From CAYOVG01 sp964407285 (GTDB taxonomy: Bacteria > Desulfobacterota > Syntrophobacteria > Syntrophobacterales > Syntrophobacteraceae): a DNA stretch of 64,000 nt. A program made the translations under genes and the position numbers. The notes under the pieces are model-generated. The model had not been told where the DNA came from, did no database searches, and worked only from the letters and a program-made list of their open reading frames with translations. Of this stretch, positions 55,119 to 63,518 are shown in pieces. Where the stretch lies: NCBI GenBank assembly GCA_964407285.1, contig CAYOVG010000002.1, positions 1 through 64,000 on the forward strand. The letters are read 5' to 3'. Numbering within the stretch: the first letter of the stretch is position 1; every line of letters starts with the position of its first letter.

Positions 55119-56066
55119 TTAGAGAAAGCACCCCTCCAACATCTCATCCTGAAATCCGCTCCAGTGGTAGTACGCATGGAAGGCCCTCATGACGATTTCC
55201 CTGCACGCCACATACTTCGAATATTGTCGCCCCAACACGAATGCATCCTTCAAGAACCCGAGCCTGATCAGATCTTCGACGGTTTTCGAGAACACGGCTC
55301 CAAGGAAATATGAACGGTCGATTGCGGAATGGCGCCTTTTGGCCTCTTCCTCACATTTATTGAAGGGCATGGACGGATCTTCGTTGGCTGCCTGAGCCAG
55401 AAAAAAATAGTATAGCTGTTCCCACTTCCGGCTTAAGGTCATTCCCGCCGTGGATAAGCGATACCGGAGAAGCGGAATGGGAATATTCGCAATCCGGTGG
55501 TTTCGGGAAACACGCAACCAGAGGTCGTAATCCTCGGAATTCTTGAACTGAGGCCGGTAACCTCCAGCTTCCAACACCTGCGCCCGCCGCATCACAACGG
55601 ACGGGTGAAAGATGCAGTTCTCGGATTTGAGCTTCAGCGCCACCTCTTCCGGGGATGCCGGAGCCTGCACCAGGTGATCCCTGCTTCTGTCCTTCCCCAT
55701 AAGGAAGACATGACTGCCGGCAACCGCGATATCAGGCCGGTTTTTCATGAAAAGGTACTGAATTCCAAGCCGTTGAGGCAAGGACTGGTCATCCTGATCC
55801 ATTCGAGCGATGTATTCTCCATCGCTCTCATGCAATCCCTCGGTCAAGGTAGCCGCAAGTCCTCGATTTTCTTTATGGTAAATGACCCGAATACGTCGAT
55901 CGGACCTCTCATACTCCCGGATGACCTTTGCCGATTTATCCGTGGAAGCATCATCTATTATCAGGAACTCGAAGTCGTGCAGATCCTGACTCAAGATCGA
56001 CTCAATGGCGCACTTCAATGGAGGTCCCGCGTTATAAACGGGAAGCAGCACGGTAATGTTCGTCAT
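55119..56066 (-). CDS. Family 2 glycosyltransferase
   Basis: The 315-residue GT-A enzyme shows ITVLLPVYNAGPPLKCAIES, FLIIDDASTDKS, NRGLAATLTEGL, the DxD-like MDQDDQSLPQRL and the acceptor motif FKNSEDYDLWLRV. A helical tail lacks membrane segments, so it acts at the cytoplasmic membrane face or in solution. Its ATG overlaps the stop of the epimerase gene by four bases. The sugar cannot be deduced. Confidence 0.9.
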   Translation of the reverse strand: MTNITVLLPVYNAGPPLKCAIESILSQDLHDFEFLIIDDASTDKSAKVIREYERSDRRIRVIYHKENRGLAATLTEGLHESDGEYIARMDQDDQSLPQRLGIQYLFMKNRPDIAVAGSHVFLMGKDRSRDHLVQAPASPEEVALKLKSENCIFHPSVVMRRAQVLEAGGYRPQFKNSEDYDLWLRVSRNHRIANIPIPLLRYRLSTAGMTLSRKWEQLYYFFLAQAANEDPSMPFNKCEEEAKRRHSAIDRSYFLGAVFSKTVEDLIRLGFLKDAFVLGRQYSKYVACREIVMRAFHAYYHWSGFQDEMLEGCFL

Positions 56067-57025
56067 GTCCTAAACCATTTGTCGCACAGCTGTTCCAGAC
56101 CGGTTACCAGTTTAATGCCGGGTTCCCAGCCCAGTTGTTCTTTCGCTTTGCTCACATCCAGCACCACACGGGACGGCAACTGCACTCGGGTCTCATCGAG
56201 GGGCACTTCCTCCCTGACGACTTTCCTGCCCGAAAACCGTTCCAGGAGCGAGAGCACCTGGTTGACGGAGTGTCCCTCTCCACTGCCCACGTTGAATACG
56301 TCGAAAGGGCATCGAGGAACAAGAACCCTTTCAAACATATTGCACAGATCATCGAGGTGGAGATAGTCACGCACGTTTTCGGGATTACCGATCACTCTGA
56401 TGGGCTGCCCGTGTATTAGCTTGTTCAGGGCCACGCCTATCAGACCTTGCTGCCGGTCGGCGGGGAGAAGAACTCCATATGGATTACTGATCCTCAGGCA
56501 CACGGCGGTCAGCCAACCCTGTTCCGCGGCCATCCTCAGGTAATGCTCTCCCATCAGTTTCTGAATGCCGTACGATGTCCTGGGCTTGCAGGGATCGGTC
56601 TCCTTGAACGCATGGCCGGGTTTGGATGCGCCGTAAACAGCCCCTCCGCTGCTCGAGTAGACGAAATGCAGCTTGTGCCCCGTCTCTTTGATCGCCTGCA
56701 GCAAATTCATCATGGGAAGGATATTCGACTGGGCATCACCGGGCAGGTCGCGATTCGACGTCAAAGGAGTGTTGGTATGCGCCAGATGTATCAACACATC
56801 AAGATCACACAGGAAATCTTCGCATGCCTTGATGGATATCAGGTCCCCCTCCTGCCATCTCACTCCGGTGCGCATCGAGGGAAACTCCAATATCAGTGTC
56901 CTGGTCAACACTTTGATGTCGTGAGACCGGCTCCTGACGAAATGATTCAAGAGATACGACCCGAGAAAACCCGTGACGCCGGTTATGCCGATCTTCATAG
57001 CGCCCTGTTTAATTCCAGTCATCAA
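56063..57025 (-). CDS. NAD-dependent epimerase/dehydratase (extended SDR)
   Basis: The 320-residue enzyme is probably a nucleotide-sugar epimerase, dehydratase or reductase. It has the Rossmann motif GITGVTGFLGSYLL, LIHLAHTNTP, the catalytic Ser in VYSSSGGAVYG, Tyr-x3-Lys in TSYGIQKLMGE, and NPYGVLLPADRQQG. VRDYLHLDDLCNMF and VFNVGSGEGHSVNQVL follow, as in UDP-glucose 4-epimerases. The start could also be nine codons later at 56998 (MKIGITG). It overlaps its upstream and downstream genes by four bases each and supplies an activated sugar to the transferases. Confidence 0.88.
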   Translation of the reverse strand: MMTGIKQGAMKIGITGVTGFLGSYLLNHFVRSRSHDIKVLTRTLILEFPSMRTGVRWQEGDLISIKACEDFLCDLDVLIHLAHTNTPLTSNRDLPGDAQSNILPMMNLLQAIKETGHKLHFVYSSSGGAVYGASKPGHAFKETDPCKPRTSYGIQKLMGEHYLRMAAEQGWLTAVCLRISNPYGVLLPADRQQGLIGVALNKLIHGQPIRVIGNPENVRDYLHLDDLCNMFERVLVPRCPFDVFNVGSGEGHSVNQVLSLLERFSGRKVVREEVPLDETRVQLPSRVVLDVSKAKEQLGWEPGIKLVTGLEQLCDKWFRT

Positions 57026-60000
57026 TCTTTACGGACATGAACTCGACGATTACCGGCCGGGCCGGCAAGGCCGGACAACATCTCTTCATATTCCGCCATC
57101 GCTTTGCGCAGGTCCAGGTCCGATTCGGCTTTCCTCCTGGAATTGATCTTCATTCCTTCCAGCAAAGCGGGAGCGGACACGAACTGCTGAATTTTCCGAA
57201 CGAAGCATTCCACGTCCGATGGATCACACAGAAAGCCCGTTACTCCGTCCTCGACAATCTCCGGCACCCCACCCACGCGGGATGCGATTGCCGGAATACC
57301 CATCGCCATGGCTTCCAGCAGCACATTGGGACGTCCATCCAGCCTGGACGGCAGCAGAACGACGTCGCAGCCGGGAAGATAGTCCCGCGTTCTCACATAT
57401 CCCACGAGGAATACGGATTCCTCCAGTCCCTCAGCCCGGATTTTCTGTTCTATCTCCTCGAACATCGGGCCGACACCCGCCATAATGAACTTGATCCTGG
57501 AGTTTCCCTTCAGGCGGCCGGCCACATCCACGAACAGATCAGGTCCCTTTTCTTCCGAGAACCGTCCGAAGAAACCGATGACGAAACTGTCTTCCCTAAT
57601 CGCCTCCAGAGGCGGCGTCACCCGGGGCTGAGGCTTGAATCTTTCGGTATCGACGCCATTAGAGATAACCCGCACCCGGTCTTCGGATGAACCGTTGTCG
57701 AGCAGCCATTCCTTTACAGCCGCGCTTTCCACGACATGCAGATCGATACAATAATTGTACTCGCGGTTATGCGCCGTATGTCCCACGGTGTTGAACAGAA
57801 GATCGATAATCTTCAACATGGGAAAGCAGGTCTTGATTTCCGGCATCAAGGGGTAAACGTAGGAGGACCCCACCTGCCAGAGGATATCGGGTTTCCTGCT
57901 CTTCAAAAGATAGAAGATGAACCCCTTCCACCGCGACTCGGGACAGAACCGGGGCAAATGAAAAATCTCGCGGGTGAACTCTTCAAAGAGATGAGTCGTG
58001 TCTCCATGGCCGGGGCCTACAGGCACCGTCGTCACAACGATGAATCGAAAACCACGCTGAGCCAGATACCGGCAGATGCGGCTCATGATAACCTCGGCGC
58101 CTCCCATGATGAGGAAAGGCATCGTCAGCAGGATGGTTATGGGCTTCTTTTTCGCCGCTGCATCAGCCCGAAAGAGATTTCCGATATTGACGGTTTCTTT
58201 CGGATCGACATTGTGCGGGACAGGCGTCCCGTCCTGCTCCTTCTCAAGGATCGCCCGGTGCTTGTTCCGAATGCGGGATACGATCTCATCATGTTTCTCG
58301 AGGGCCCGGTCGATCATGGACTTACCGTGCTTACGGTATAGGAAAAGGGGTTCGCCTATTACGGCGACCCTGGCGCCCGCTCTCCCAAGGCGAACCCAGA
58401 AATCCCAGTCCTCATAACCATACAGCATCGATTCGCCATCCACTGTGGACTCGTCGTATCCCCCAACGGACTTCCACATGCTCTTCCTGAACACGGACGC
58501 GACCGTGAGGCAATTCTCCTCCATGGCAAGCAGCCGTTCCATACTGAAACCCGGATCGATGACCGAATCATCGTCTCCGAAATTCTGCTGCCAACTGCCG
58601 CAGACATCGAGCCCTCCGGTTTCAAGGCGAAAAACGCACTTCTCCAAGTACGTCGGAGCAATCTTGTCATCGGCGTCGAGACAACATATGTACTTGCCCC
58701 CGGCATGCTTGATCCCGGTGTTACGTGCTTTGGGAAGCTTACCGTTCTTCTGCCTGATGACCCGGGTCTTCGGGGTATCGAGACTGCTCAGGACCTGCAA
58801 CGTTTCGGGATCATCCGATCCGTCGTCTACGACGATGATCTCGTAATCCCGCCACGTTTGTCCCACAACGGAATCCACGGCATCACGCAGGTATCTGCCG
58901 TAGTTAAAGCAGGGAATGACCACGCTCACGAGAGGCCTGTTCTTCGGCCAGAGCGGTTCTTTGGTTACGCCGGTTCGATAGCTGCGAACAACGCTGGTCC
59001 CCATCAGAGTGATCCAGCGGTCGGAATCCTTCGCTTCCAGCAAGAGATAGTTCAGGCCCGGGCTCAAGGTAAGAGTAAAGCGAAACCCGAACTGATCGTT
59101 TCCGGAAAAGCTATCCGAAACCGCCGCAATATCGGGACGCGACAGGACATCATGGCAAGTAACGGGAAAGCAGTTGGTGAAGGAAAAATGCTTCAGCCTG
59201 AGTTGCGGCATGCTCAGATTCTCAGGGTCGAGGCACCAGCCCGATATGTACGCGGTTTTCTCATCGGCCCGCAACGGGGGAGTCGCATCTATGTGAAAGT
59301 TGAACCGCGGGGTCTGATGCTTCCTGAAGAAGGGCTTAAAGAACGAAGTTCCGTTCTTGATCTCGCATGCAAAGCGCGCCAGTCGTGGGGGAATCCAGCG
59401 CCTCAATCCCGCCGACGACAATCCCGGCGCATTTCGTAACCGGCCGGCCAATTCCATCCACCCGACCCGTTCGCGGTCAAGCCACCCTCCAAGAGCCTCC
59501 AGGCAGCTCACACGGTTCTGCAGAGCATCCACCGCGGCACCTGTAACGGCCAGTTCTCCCTTTACCCTCTCCAGTTCGCGCCGGAGCCGTCCGAAGTCGT
59601 CAACCGGACATGGAACACGTTCAGCCGTTTCGCTTTCCGACCGTCCCTCCGGCCGATCCATTCCAATCCCGGCCGCACAATCACGCGGGGCATCGTCATT
59701 CGTTTCATTCCCCCGGACACGGGCAAAACCGTTCCGCAGTTCAGCACTCCGGACAGCCCAATTCTTTCTTTGATCCTCCGCCCATACCTCCCATTGCGCC
59801 AGTTGCGCCGCCATCAATGCATCAAGCCGGGAATACCAGCCCGCATCGGCATTCGCCGACGCCACCGGGGCAGGCGAAGGCTGTCCATGGGACGGCGAGT
59901 CCTTTCTTCCGTCCGGGCGGACTCGCCCTTGAAGCGTGAGAGCCTCTTCCATCCACTGCCGGCACTCCCGGTCGACCCGCACCACGTACTCTCTGATATT

Positions 60001-60228
60001 ATGGAACCGGTCCCGCAGACTTGCCAGCATCTCCGTCAGTGAAGCAGATTCAGCCACGGTTTCCGCCAGTTCCCGCCGGTACTGCTCAACTGCTTCCACT
60101 TGGCCGGACGCATCGTTCATGCGCCCGGAACCCGTCGGACCGTCGCGTCGCTCCATTTCCGGCCCGGAAGAGGTACGCCTGTCAGGCTCGCCACGATCAT
60201 CCATCCGGTCTTCCCGGCTTGCAGTCAT
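57022..60228 (-). CDS. Large bifunctional glycosyltransferase (coiled coil, beta domain, GT2, GT4)
   Basis: The 1068-residue protein has a charged N-terminal region with two coiled stretches (~40-95 and ~215-260). A beta-rich domain (~310-420; FNFHIDATPPLRADEKTAYI, DVLSRPDIAAV) follows, then GT2 (~430-680; PLVSVVIPCFNYGRYLRDAV, LDADDKIAPTYL, YGYEDWDFWVRLG). A complete GT4 domain ends it (~700-1050; FLIMGGAEVIMSRICRYLAQ, SNGVDTERFKPQ, GRFSEEKGPDLF, LPSRLDGRPNVLLEAMAMGI). The GT4 Glu-x7-Glu is in DGRPNVLLEAM/GVPEIVEDG. It should add two sugars or a repeat unit. The shorter paralogue lies at 52824-54773. Confidence 0.88.
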   Translation of the reverse strand: MTASREDRMDDRGEPDRRTSSGPEMERRDGPTGSGRMNDASGQVEAVEQYRRELAETVAESASLTEMLASLRDRFHNIREYVVRVDRECRQWMEEALTLQGRVRPDGRKDSPSHGQPSPAPVASANADAGWYSRLDALMAAQLAQWEVWAEDQRKNWAVRSAELRNGFARVRGNETNDDAPRDCAAGIGMDRPEGRSESETAERVPCPVDDFGRLRRELERVKGELAVTGAAVDALQNRVSCLEALGGWLDRERVGWMELAGRLRNAPGLSSAGLRRWIPPRLARFACEIKNGTSFFKPFFRKHQTPRFNFHIDATPPLRADEKTAYISGWCLDPENLSMPQLRLKHFSFTNCFPVTCHDVLSRPDIAAVSDSFSGNDQFGFRFTLTLSPGLNYLLLEAKDSDRWITLMGTSVVRSYRTGVTKEPLWPKNRPLVSVVIPCFNYGRYLRDAVDSVVGQTWRDYEIIVVDDGSDDPETLQVLSSLDTPKTRVIRQKNGKLPKARNTGIKHAGGKYICCLDADDKIAPTYLEKCVFRLETGGLDVCGSWQQNFGDDDSVIDPGFSMERLLAMEENCLTVASVFRKSMWKSVGGYDESTVDGESMLYGYEDWDFWVRLGRAGARVAVIGEPLFLYRKHGKSMIDRALEKHDEIVSRIRNKHRAILEKEQDGTPVPHNVDPKETVNIGNLFRADAAAKKKPITILLTMPFLIMGGAEVIMSRICRYLAQRGFRFIVVTTVPVGPGHGDTTHLFEEFTREIFHLPRFCPESRWKGFIFYLLKSRKPDILWQVGSSYVYPLMPEIKTCFPMLKIIDLLFNTVGHTAHNREYNYCIDLHVVESAAVKEWLLDNGSSEDRVRVISNGVDTERFKPQPRVTPPLEAIREDSFVIGFFGRFSEEKGPDLFVDVAGRLKGNSRIKFIMAGVGPMFEEIEQKIRAEGLEESVFLVGYVRTRDYLPGCDVVLLPSRLDGRPNVLLEAMAMGIPAIASRVGGVPEIVEDGVTGFLCDPSDVECFVRKIQQFVSAPALLEGMKINSRRKAESDLDLRKAMAEYEEMLSGLAGPAGNRRVHVRKD

Positions 60229-60277
60229 ATAGTCACACGTCCCCTTGACGACGGCACACGCAACGCACTAATCCGGC

Positions 60278-60988
60278 TCACGGATTGTCCCCCGCCGGTC
60301 GTTCGCCCGACTCCCGGCCCATGCCGTCCAGTTCGGCTTCCATTTCAGCGAGTTCCGTTCGCAACCGCTCATCCTCTCCTGTCAGCCCTCCTACGGTTTC
60401 CAGGTGAATCCGCAGTTGCCCCATCCGCTTCCGGAGCCGTTCCGTTACCGCCGTGACAGCCGATTCCCGCGATTCGAACCCCTTTACCCGCGCTTCCAGG
60501 TGTTCAGCGGCGGCCATCCACGCTTTCCATTGCTCTTCAAGCCAGGCTTTGCCTTTTTCCACTTCCCGTATCCAGGCCTGCGATTCGTCATACAGTTGTC
60601 TGAGTTTCCGCAGCTCCGCATCCTGTGACCGAACCTTTTGTTCCAACCATGCGCCCGACCACCCGTAATCGGCATCATCGGTCTGCAGGCCGGCTAGAAG
60701 CTCCGCAACTCGAGCCCGAAATTCCTCTCTTCTCTCTACAGCCGCCTCAGTCTCGCGCCGCTCCAGAATTTCAACACGCTCCGACAACTCCTTCGCGGTA
60801 TCCATGCAGCGTTTCAACTGCTCTTCAAGCCGGGCTTTACCTTCTTCCAAATCCCGAATCTTCGCCTGCGATTCGTCATGCAACCGCCCGAGTTCCCGCG
60901 GTTGCGCCTGCTGCGACCGGACCTGGTCATTCAACAGGGCTTCGCGCTCGCTCCATTCCCCGGATGATCCTTCAAGTCTACCGCCCAT
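60278..60988 (-). CDS. Coiled-coil protein with internal duplication
   Basis: The 236-residue protein is almost wholly charged helix. Two related units of about 65 residues (~22-88 and ~118-184) share the order DESQAxIRxxExGKAxLEEQ followed by an Ala/Glu-rich heptad stretch. No signal, enzyme domain or membrane helix is visible. The GKAWLEE element also forms the tandem repeats in the GT-like protein at 51548-52813. It opens the glycan cluster, 50 bases before the large GT gene. It may be a scaffold for the transferases. Confidence 0.6.
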   Translation of the reverse strand: MGGRLEGSSGEWSEREALLNDQVRSQQAQPRELGRLHDESQAKIRDLEEGKARLEEQLKRCMDTAKELSERVEILERRETEAAVERREEFRARVAELLAGLQTDDADYGWSGAWLEQKVRSQDAELRKLRQLYDESQAWIREVEKGKAWLEEQWKAWMAAAEHLEARVKGFESRESAVTAVTERLRKRMGQLRIHLETVGGLTGEDERLRTELAEMEAELDGMGRESGERPAGDNP

Positions 60989-60994
60989 ATCGAC

Positions 60995-61144
60995 TCATCC
61001 ATCCCTCAGATGCGCGCAATCAGCGGATGCGCCGCCACACCCGCAATCGAGCACCACCAGCGGCCGCCTGGCGTTCTCTTCAGCCGTTGCAGCAGATTCC
61101 AACCAGTCGGGCTTCCTTCCGGACATCCGTGAAAAACAATCCAT
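60995..61144 (-). CDS. Small ORF with methyltransferase-like LDCGCGG motif (possible fragment)
   Basis: A 49-codon frame begins at ATG 61144 and ends at 60995, just before the coiled-coil gene. Its second half reads RRPLVVLDCGCGGASADCAH, like the SAM-binding motif I of class I methyltransferases, but the chain stops soon after. It may be the remains of a methyltransferase gene once fused or adjacent to the coiled-coil ORF. No good ribosome site is present. The rest of 61145-61421 contains no recognised gene. Confidence 0.25.
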   Translation of the reverse strand: MDCFSRMSGRKPDWLESAATAEENARRPLVVLDCGCGGASADCAHLRDG

Positions 61145-61421
61145 GAAGTCCGGACGAAGCTCCGCCGGACCCGGTTACAACAGAAAACGGCTATGGGCTG
61201 CAAATACGGGTCTTCGTGGTCGGTTTGCGCATTAAGGGTTTCGGTACCCGCAAGCCTTGGCGCGTCTACACAGTCTAAAGGCGCCGCTTCCGCACAATTG
61301 CATCGAAAACGCCGGCCCTCGCCCTGCCGCTGTTTCGAATCCCCATCGAGCAAGATTGAAAAGTGCGCAAACCGGCTTCGATATCCGTGCCGTGGAGCCC
61401 TCTTCCCGGATTTTGCGACAT

Positions 61422-61450
61422 TTATTACAGTTGAGCATACGGCATGTCAA
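61422..61450 (-). promoter_or_regulatory. Sigma-70 promoter of the glycan cluster
   Basis: On the minus strand a perfect TTGACA (complement 61445-61450) is followed after 17 bases by TAATAA (complement 61422-61427). Transcription would start near 61415, giving an unusually long leader of ~425 bases before the coiled-coil gene, or ~270 before the 49-codon ORF. Confidence 0.65.
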
Positions 61451-61511
61451 GGAAATTGTATTTTACGCGGGAATGGCGTCAAGAAAGCGCCATTGCGGAT
61501 TCCACCATGCA

Positions 61512-61540
61512 TTTGACACCTCCCGATTCCTTTGTTAGCC
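61512..61540 (+). promoter_or_regulatory. Candidate promoter for mqnB
   Basis: TTGACA at 61512-61517 is followed after 17 bases by TTAGCC at 61535-61540 (or TAGCCT one base on). The -35 box is perfect but the -10 is poor. It lies ~115 bases upstream of the preferred mqnB start and is divergent from the glycan-cluster promoter. Confidence 0.4.
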
Positions 61541-61657
61541 TGTAGCGGTATGCGCTAAAACGACGATGACAGGATGATGTGTCCCGAAGTAAAAACCCGG
61601 AATGCGGGGCTGAGGGCAGGTCAACGGCCGCAACCCGCCTCGAGGTGCAGTAGATAC

Positions 61658-62518
61658 ATGAGAAAACGATTCGACATGGCTATCCTTGGAGCTGTCGGAC
61701 GGGAAGTCGAGCCGCTTGCCGTCCTCCTCGACCACCGGGAGGAAGTGCGTCTTTGCGGCGCCGCGCTCCGGTCGGGCTCCATCCGCGGCCTGTCGGTCCT
61801 TATCGGCGCGTCGGGCTTCAACAAGGTCAATGCGGCGATTACGGTTGCCGCGCTGCTGGAGCGGTTTTCGATTTCGCAGGTCTGGAATGTAGGCTGCGCG
61901 GGCGCCTACGGGAACGGCCCGCTGGATATCGGCGATGTGTTGATAACCGAGAGTGCATTATGCGGAGATGAGGGTATAATGACGGAGGAAGGATTCGCTT
62001 CCCCCGAGGGGATCGGGATTCCGATACTTGCTCGCGGGGAGCATGTTTTCCATGACCGGATTCCCCTGGCTCCCCAGCCGGCCATGGAGAAGGTCCGGGC
62101 GGAAATTGCGCCGGGGCTGTATTGCCTACGCGGCGACGGGGGAGCGCCGCATCGCGCCCTGCCCTGTTCCGCAACTTGTGCGGCTCCGGACGGCGAAGGC
62201 CTGCTCCAGGCCGGGGGTGATTTCCCCGCTTCGTCCGAACGACCCTTCCGGGTCCTTTACGGCCCCAGCCTCACGGTTTCGATGGTGAGCGGGGACGACT
62301 TCATCGCCGGCAGGCGCTTCGAGACTTACGGTGCCTTTGCCGAAAACATGGAGGGAAGCGCCATGGCGCAGGCCTGCTTCCGGTTTGACGTCCCCTTCGT
62401 GGAATGCCGGGGCATAAGCAATATTGCCGGAGACCGCTGCAAGGAACGCTGGCGCCTGGATACCGCGGTCGCCCACAGCCACGGCGTCCTGCTGAAATGG
62501 ATTGACGCATCGGCGTAA
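61658..62518 (+). CDS. mqnB: Futalosine hydrolase
   Basis: The enzyme releases hypoxanthine from futalosine in the alternative menaquinone pathway. It is a nucleoside phosphorylase/hydrolase-fold protein: MAILGAVGREVEPL, VLIGASGFNKVNAAITVAAL, VWNVGCAGAYGNGPLDIGDV, SMVSGDDFI and the nucleoside-binding ENMEGSAMAQACFRFDVPF. Start 61658 follows GAGGTG and gives 286 residues, longer than most relatives. A ~40-residue Cys/Gly/Pro-rich segment (RGDGGAPHRALPCSATCAAP) between the halves looks like an insertion. mqnD follows after 81 bases. Confidence 0.85.
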   Translation: MRKRFDMAILGAVGREVEPLAVLLDHREEVRLCGAALRSGSIRGLSVLIGASGFNKVNAAITVAALLERFSISQVWNVGCAGAYGNGPLDIGDVLITESALCGDEGIMTEEGFASPEGIGIPILARGEHVFHDRIPLAPQPAMEKVRAEIAPGLYCLRGDGGAPHRALPCSATCAAPDGEGLLQAGGDFPASSERPFRVLYGPSLTVSMVSGDDFIAGRRFETYGAFAENMEGSAMAQACFRFDVPFVECRGISNIAGDRCKERWRLDTAVAHSHGVLLKWIDASA

Positions 62519-62599
62519 ACACCACCGGAATGCGCAGGCGCCCGAAGTCTCGCTCCAAGCCGCGCGAACCGGCCCAGATCAAAGAGGCGAGCGATCGTT

Positions 62600-63451
62600 A
62601 TGAACAGAGCATTGAGTCTCGGCTATTCGCCATGCCCCAACGACACCTTCATCTTCTTCGGGATTGCCGGGGAGAAGGTGAGCGCGGCCCCGTATTCGTT
62701 CGACATCGTCATATCGGATGTGGAAGAACTGAACCGGAAGGCCGGGCGCGGGGCGCTGGACGTCACCAAGGTGTCGATATTCGCGCTCCTGCATCTGCTG
62801 GACGAGTACTGGCTGCTCCGGGCCGGCGGCGCGCTCGGCCGGGGATGCGGCCCCCTGGTGGTTGCCCGCCGTCCCTGTTCGATGGAGGACCTTCGCGACG
62901 CCGCGGTCGCCATTCCGGGAAAGCTCACCACCGCCCACCTGCTCCTCCAGCTTCAGGGAAGCCACGGGGGACCGCGGGTGGAGATGTCCTTCGAGCAGAT
63001 CATGCCGGCGGTCGCGCGGGGAGATGTCGATGCGGGCGTCATCATCCACGAGGGAAGATTCACCTACCCCGCTCACGGACTCCACCTGGTGCTGGACCTC
63101 GGCGCATGGTGGGAATCCCGAACCGGACTCCCGCTTCCCCTGGGCGGCATCATCATGAAGCGAAGCCTGGGACTGGAAGCCGCCCGAACGGTGGAATCCG
63201 CCATCCGCGACAGCCTGCTCCATGCGCGGTCCCATCCGGGGGAGGCGTGGCCCTACATTCGCACCCATGCCCAGGAAATGGACCCCGCCGTCATCGAGCG
63301 CCACATCGATACGTTCGTAAACGATTTCAGTCTCGATGTGGGCGACGAAGGCGAAAGGGCGGTAAGGACCCTCCTGGAGGCGGCGTTCGAACTGGCCGGC
63401 AAGCCCTTCCCCGGCGTCTCGATTTTTCCGGCGGCAGGCGCGGCCCGATGA
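62600..63451 (+). CDS. mqnD: 1,4-dihydroxy-6-naphthoate synthase
   Basis: The enzyme converts cyclic dehypoxanthine futalosine to 1,4-dihydroxy-6-naphthoate in futalosine-route menaquinone synthesis. The 283-residue protein has the periplasmic-binding-protein-like fold with LSLGYSPCPNDTFIFFGI, the VEELNRKAGRGALDVTKVSI segment, IPGKLTTAHLLLQL, DAGVIIHEGRFTY and LPLPLGGIIMKRSLGL. No signal peptide is present. It is co-directional with mqnB. Menaquinone made here would be the substrate of the Qrc complex encoded at 27340-32458. Confidence 0.92.
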   Translation: MNRALSLGYSPCPNDTFIFFGIAGEKVSAAPYSFDIVISDVEELNRKAGRGALDVTKVSIFALLHLLDEYWLLRAGGALGRGCGPLVVARRPCSMEDLRDAAVAIPGKLTTAHLLLQLQGSHGGPRVEMSFEQIMPAVARGDVDAGVIIHEGRFTYPAHGLHLVLDLGAWWESRTGLPLPLGGIIMKRSLGLEAARTVESAIRDSLLHARSHPGEAWPYIRTHAQEMDPAVIERHIDTFVNDFSLDVGDEGERAVRTLLEAAFELAGKPFPGVSIFPAAGAAR

Positions 63452-63518
63452 ATAACCTATGAATGTACGATCTCAAAATTCCGAAGCGACACCACCTCAC
63501 ATCACAGGAGCGAACATA

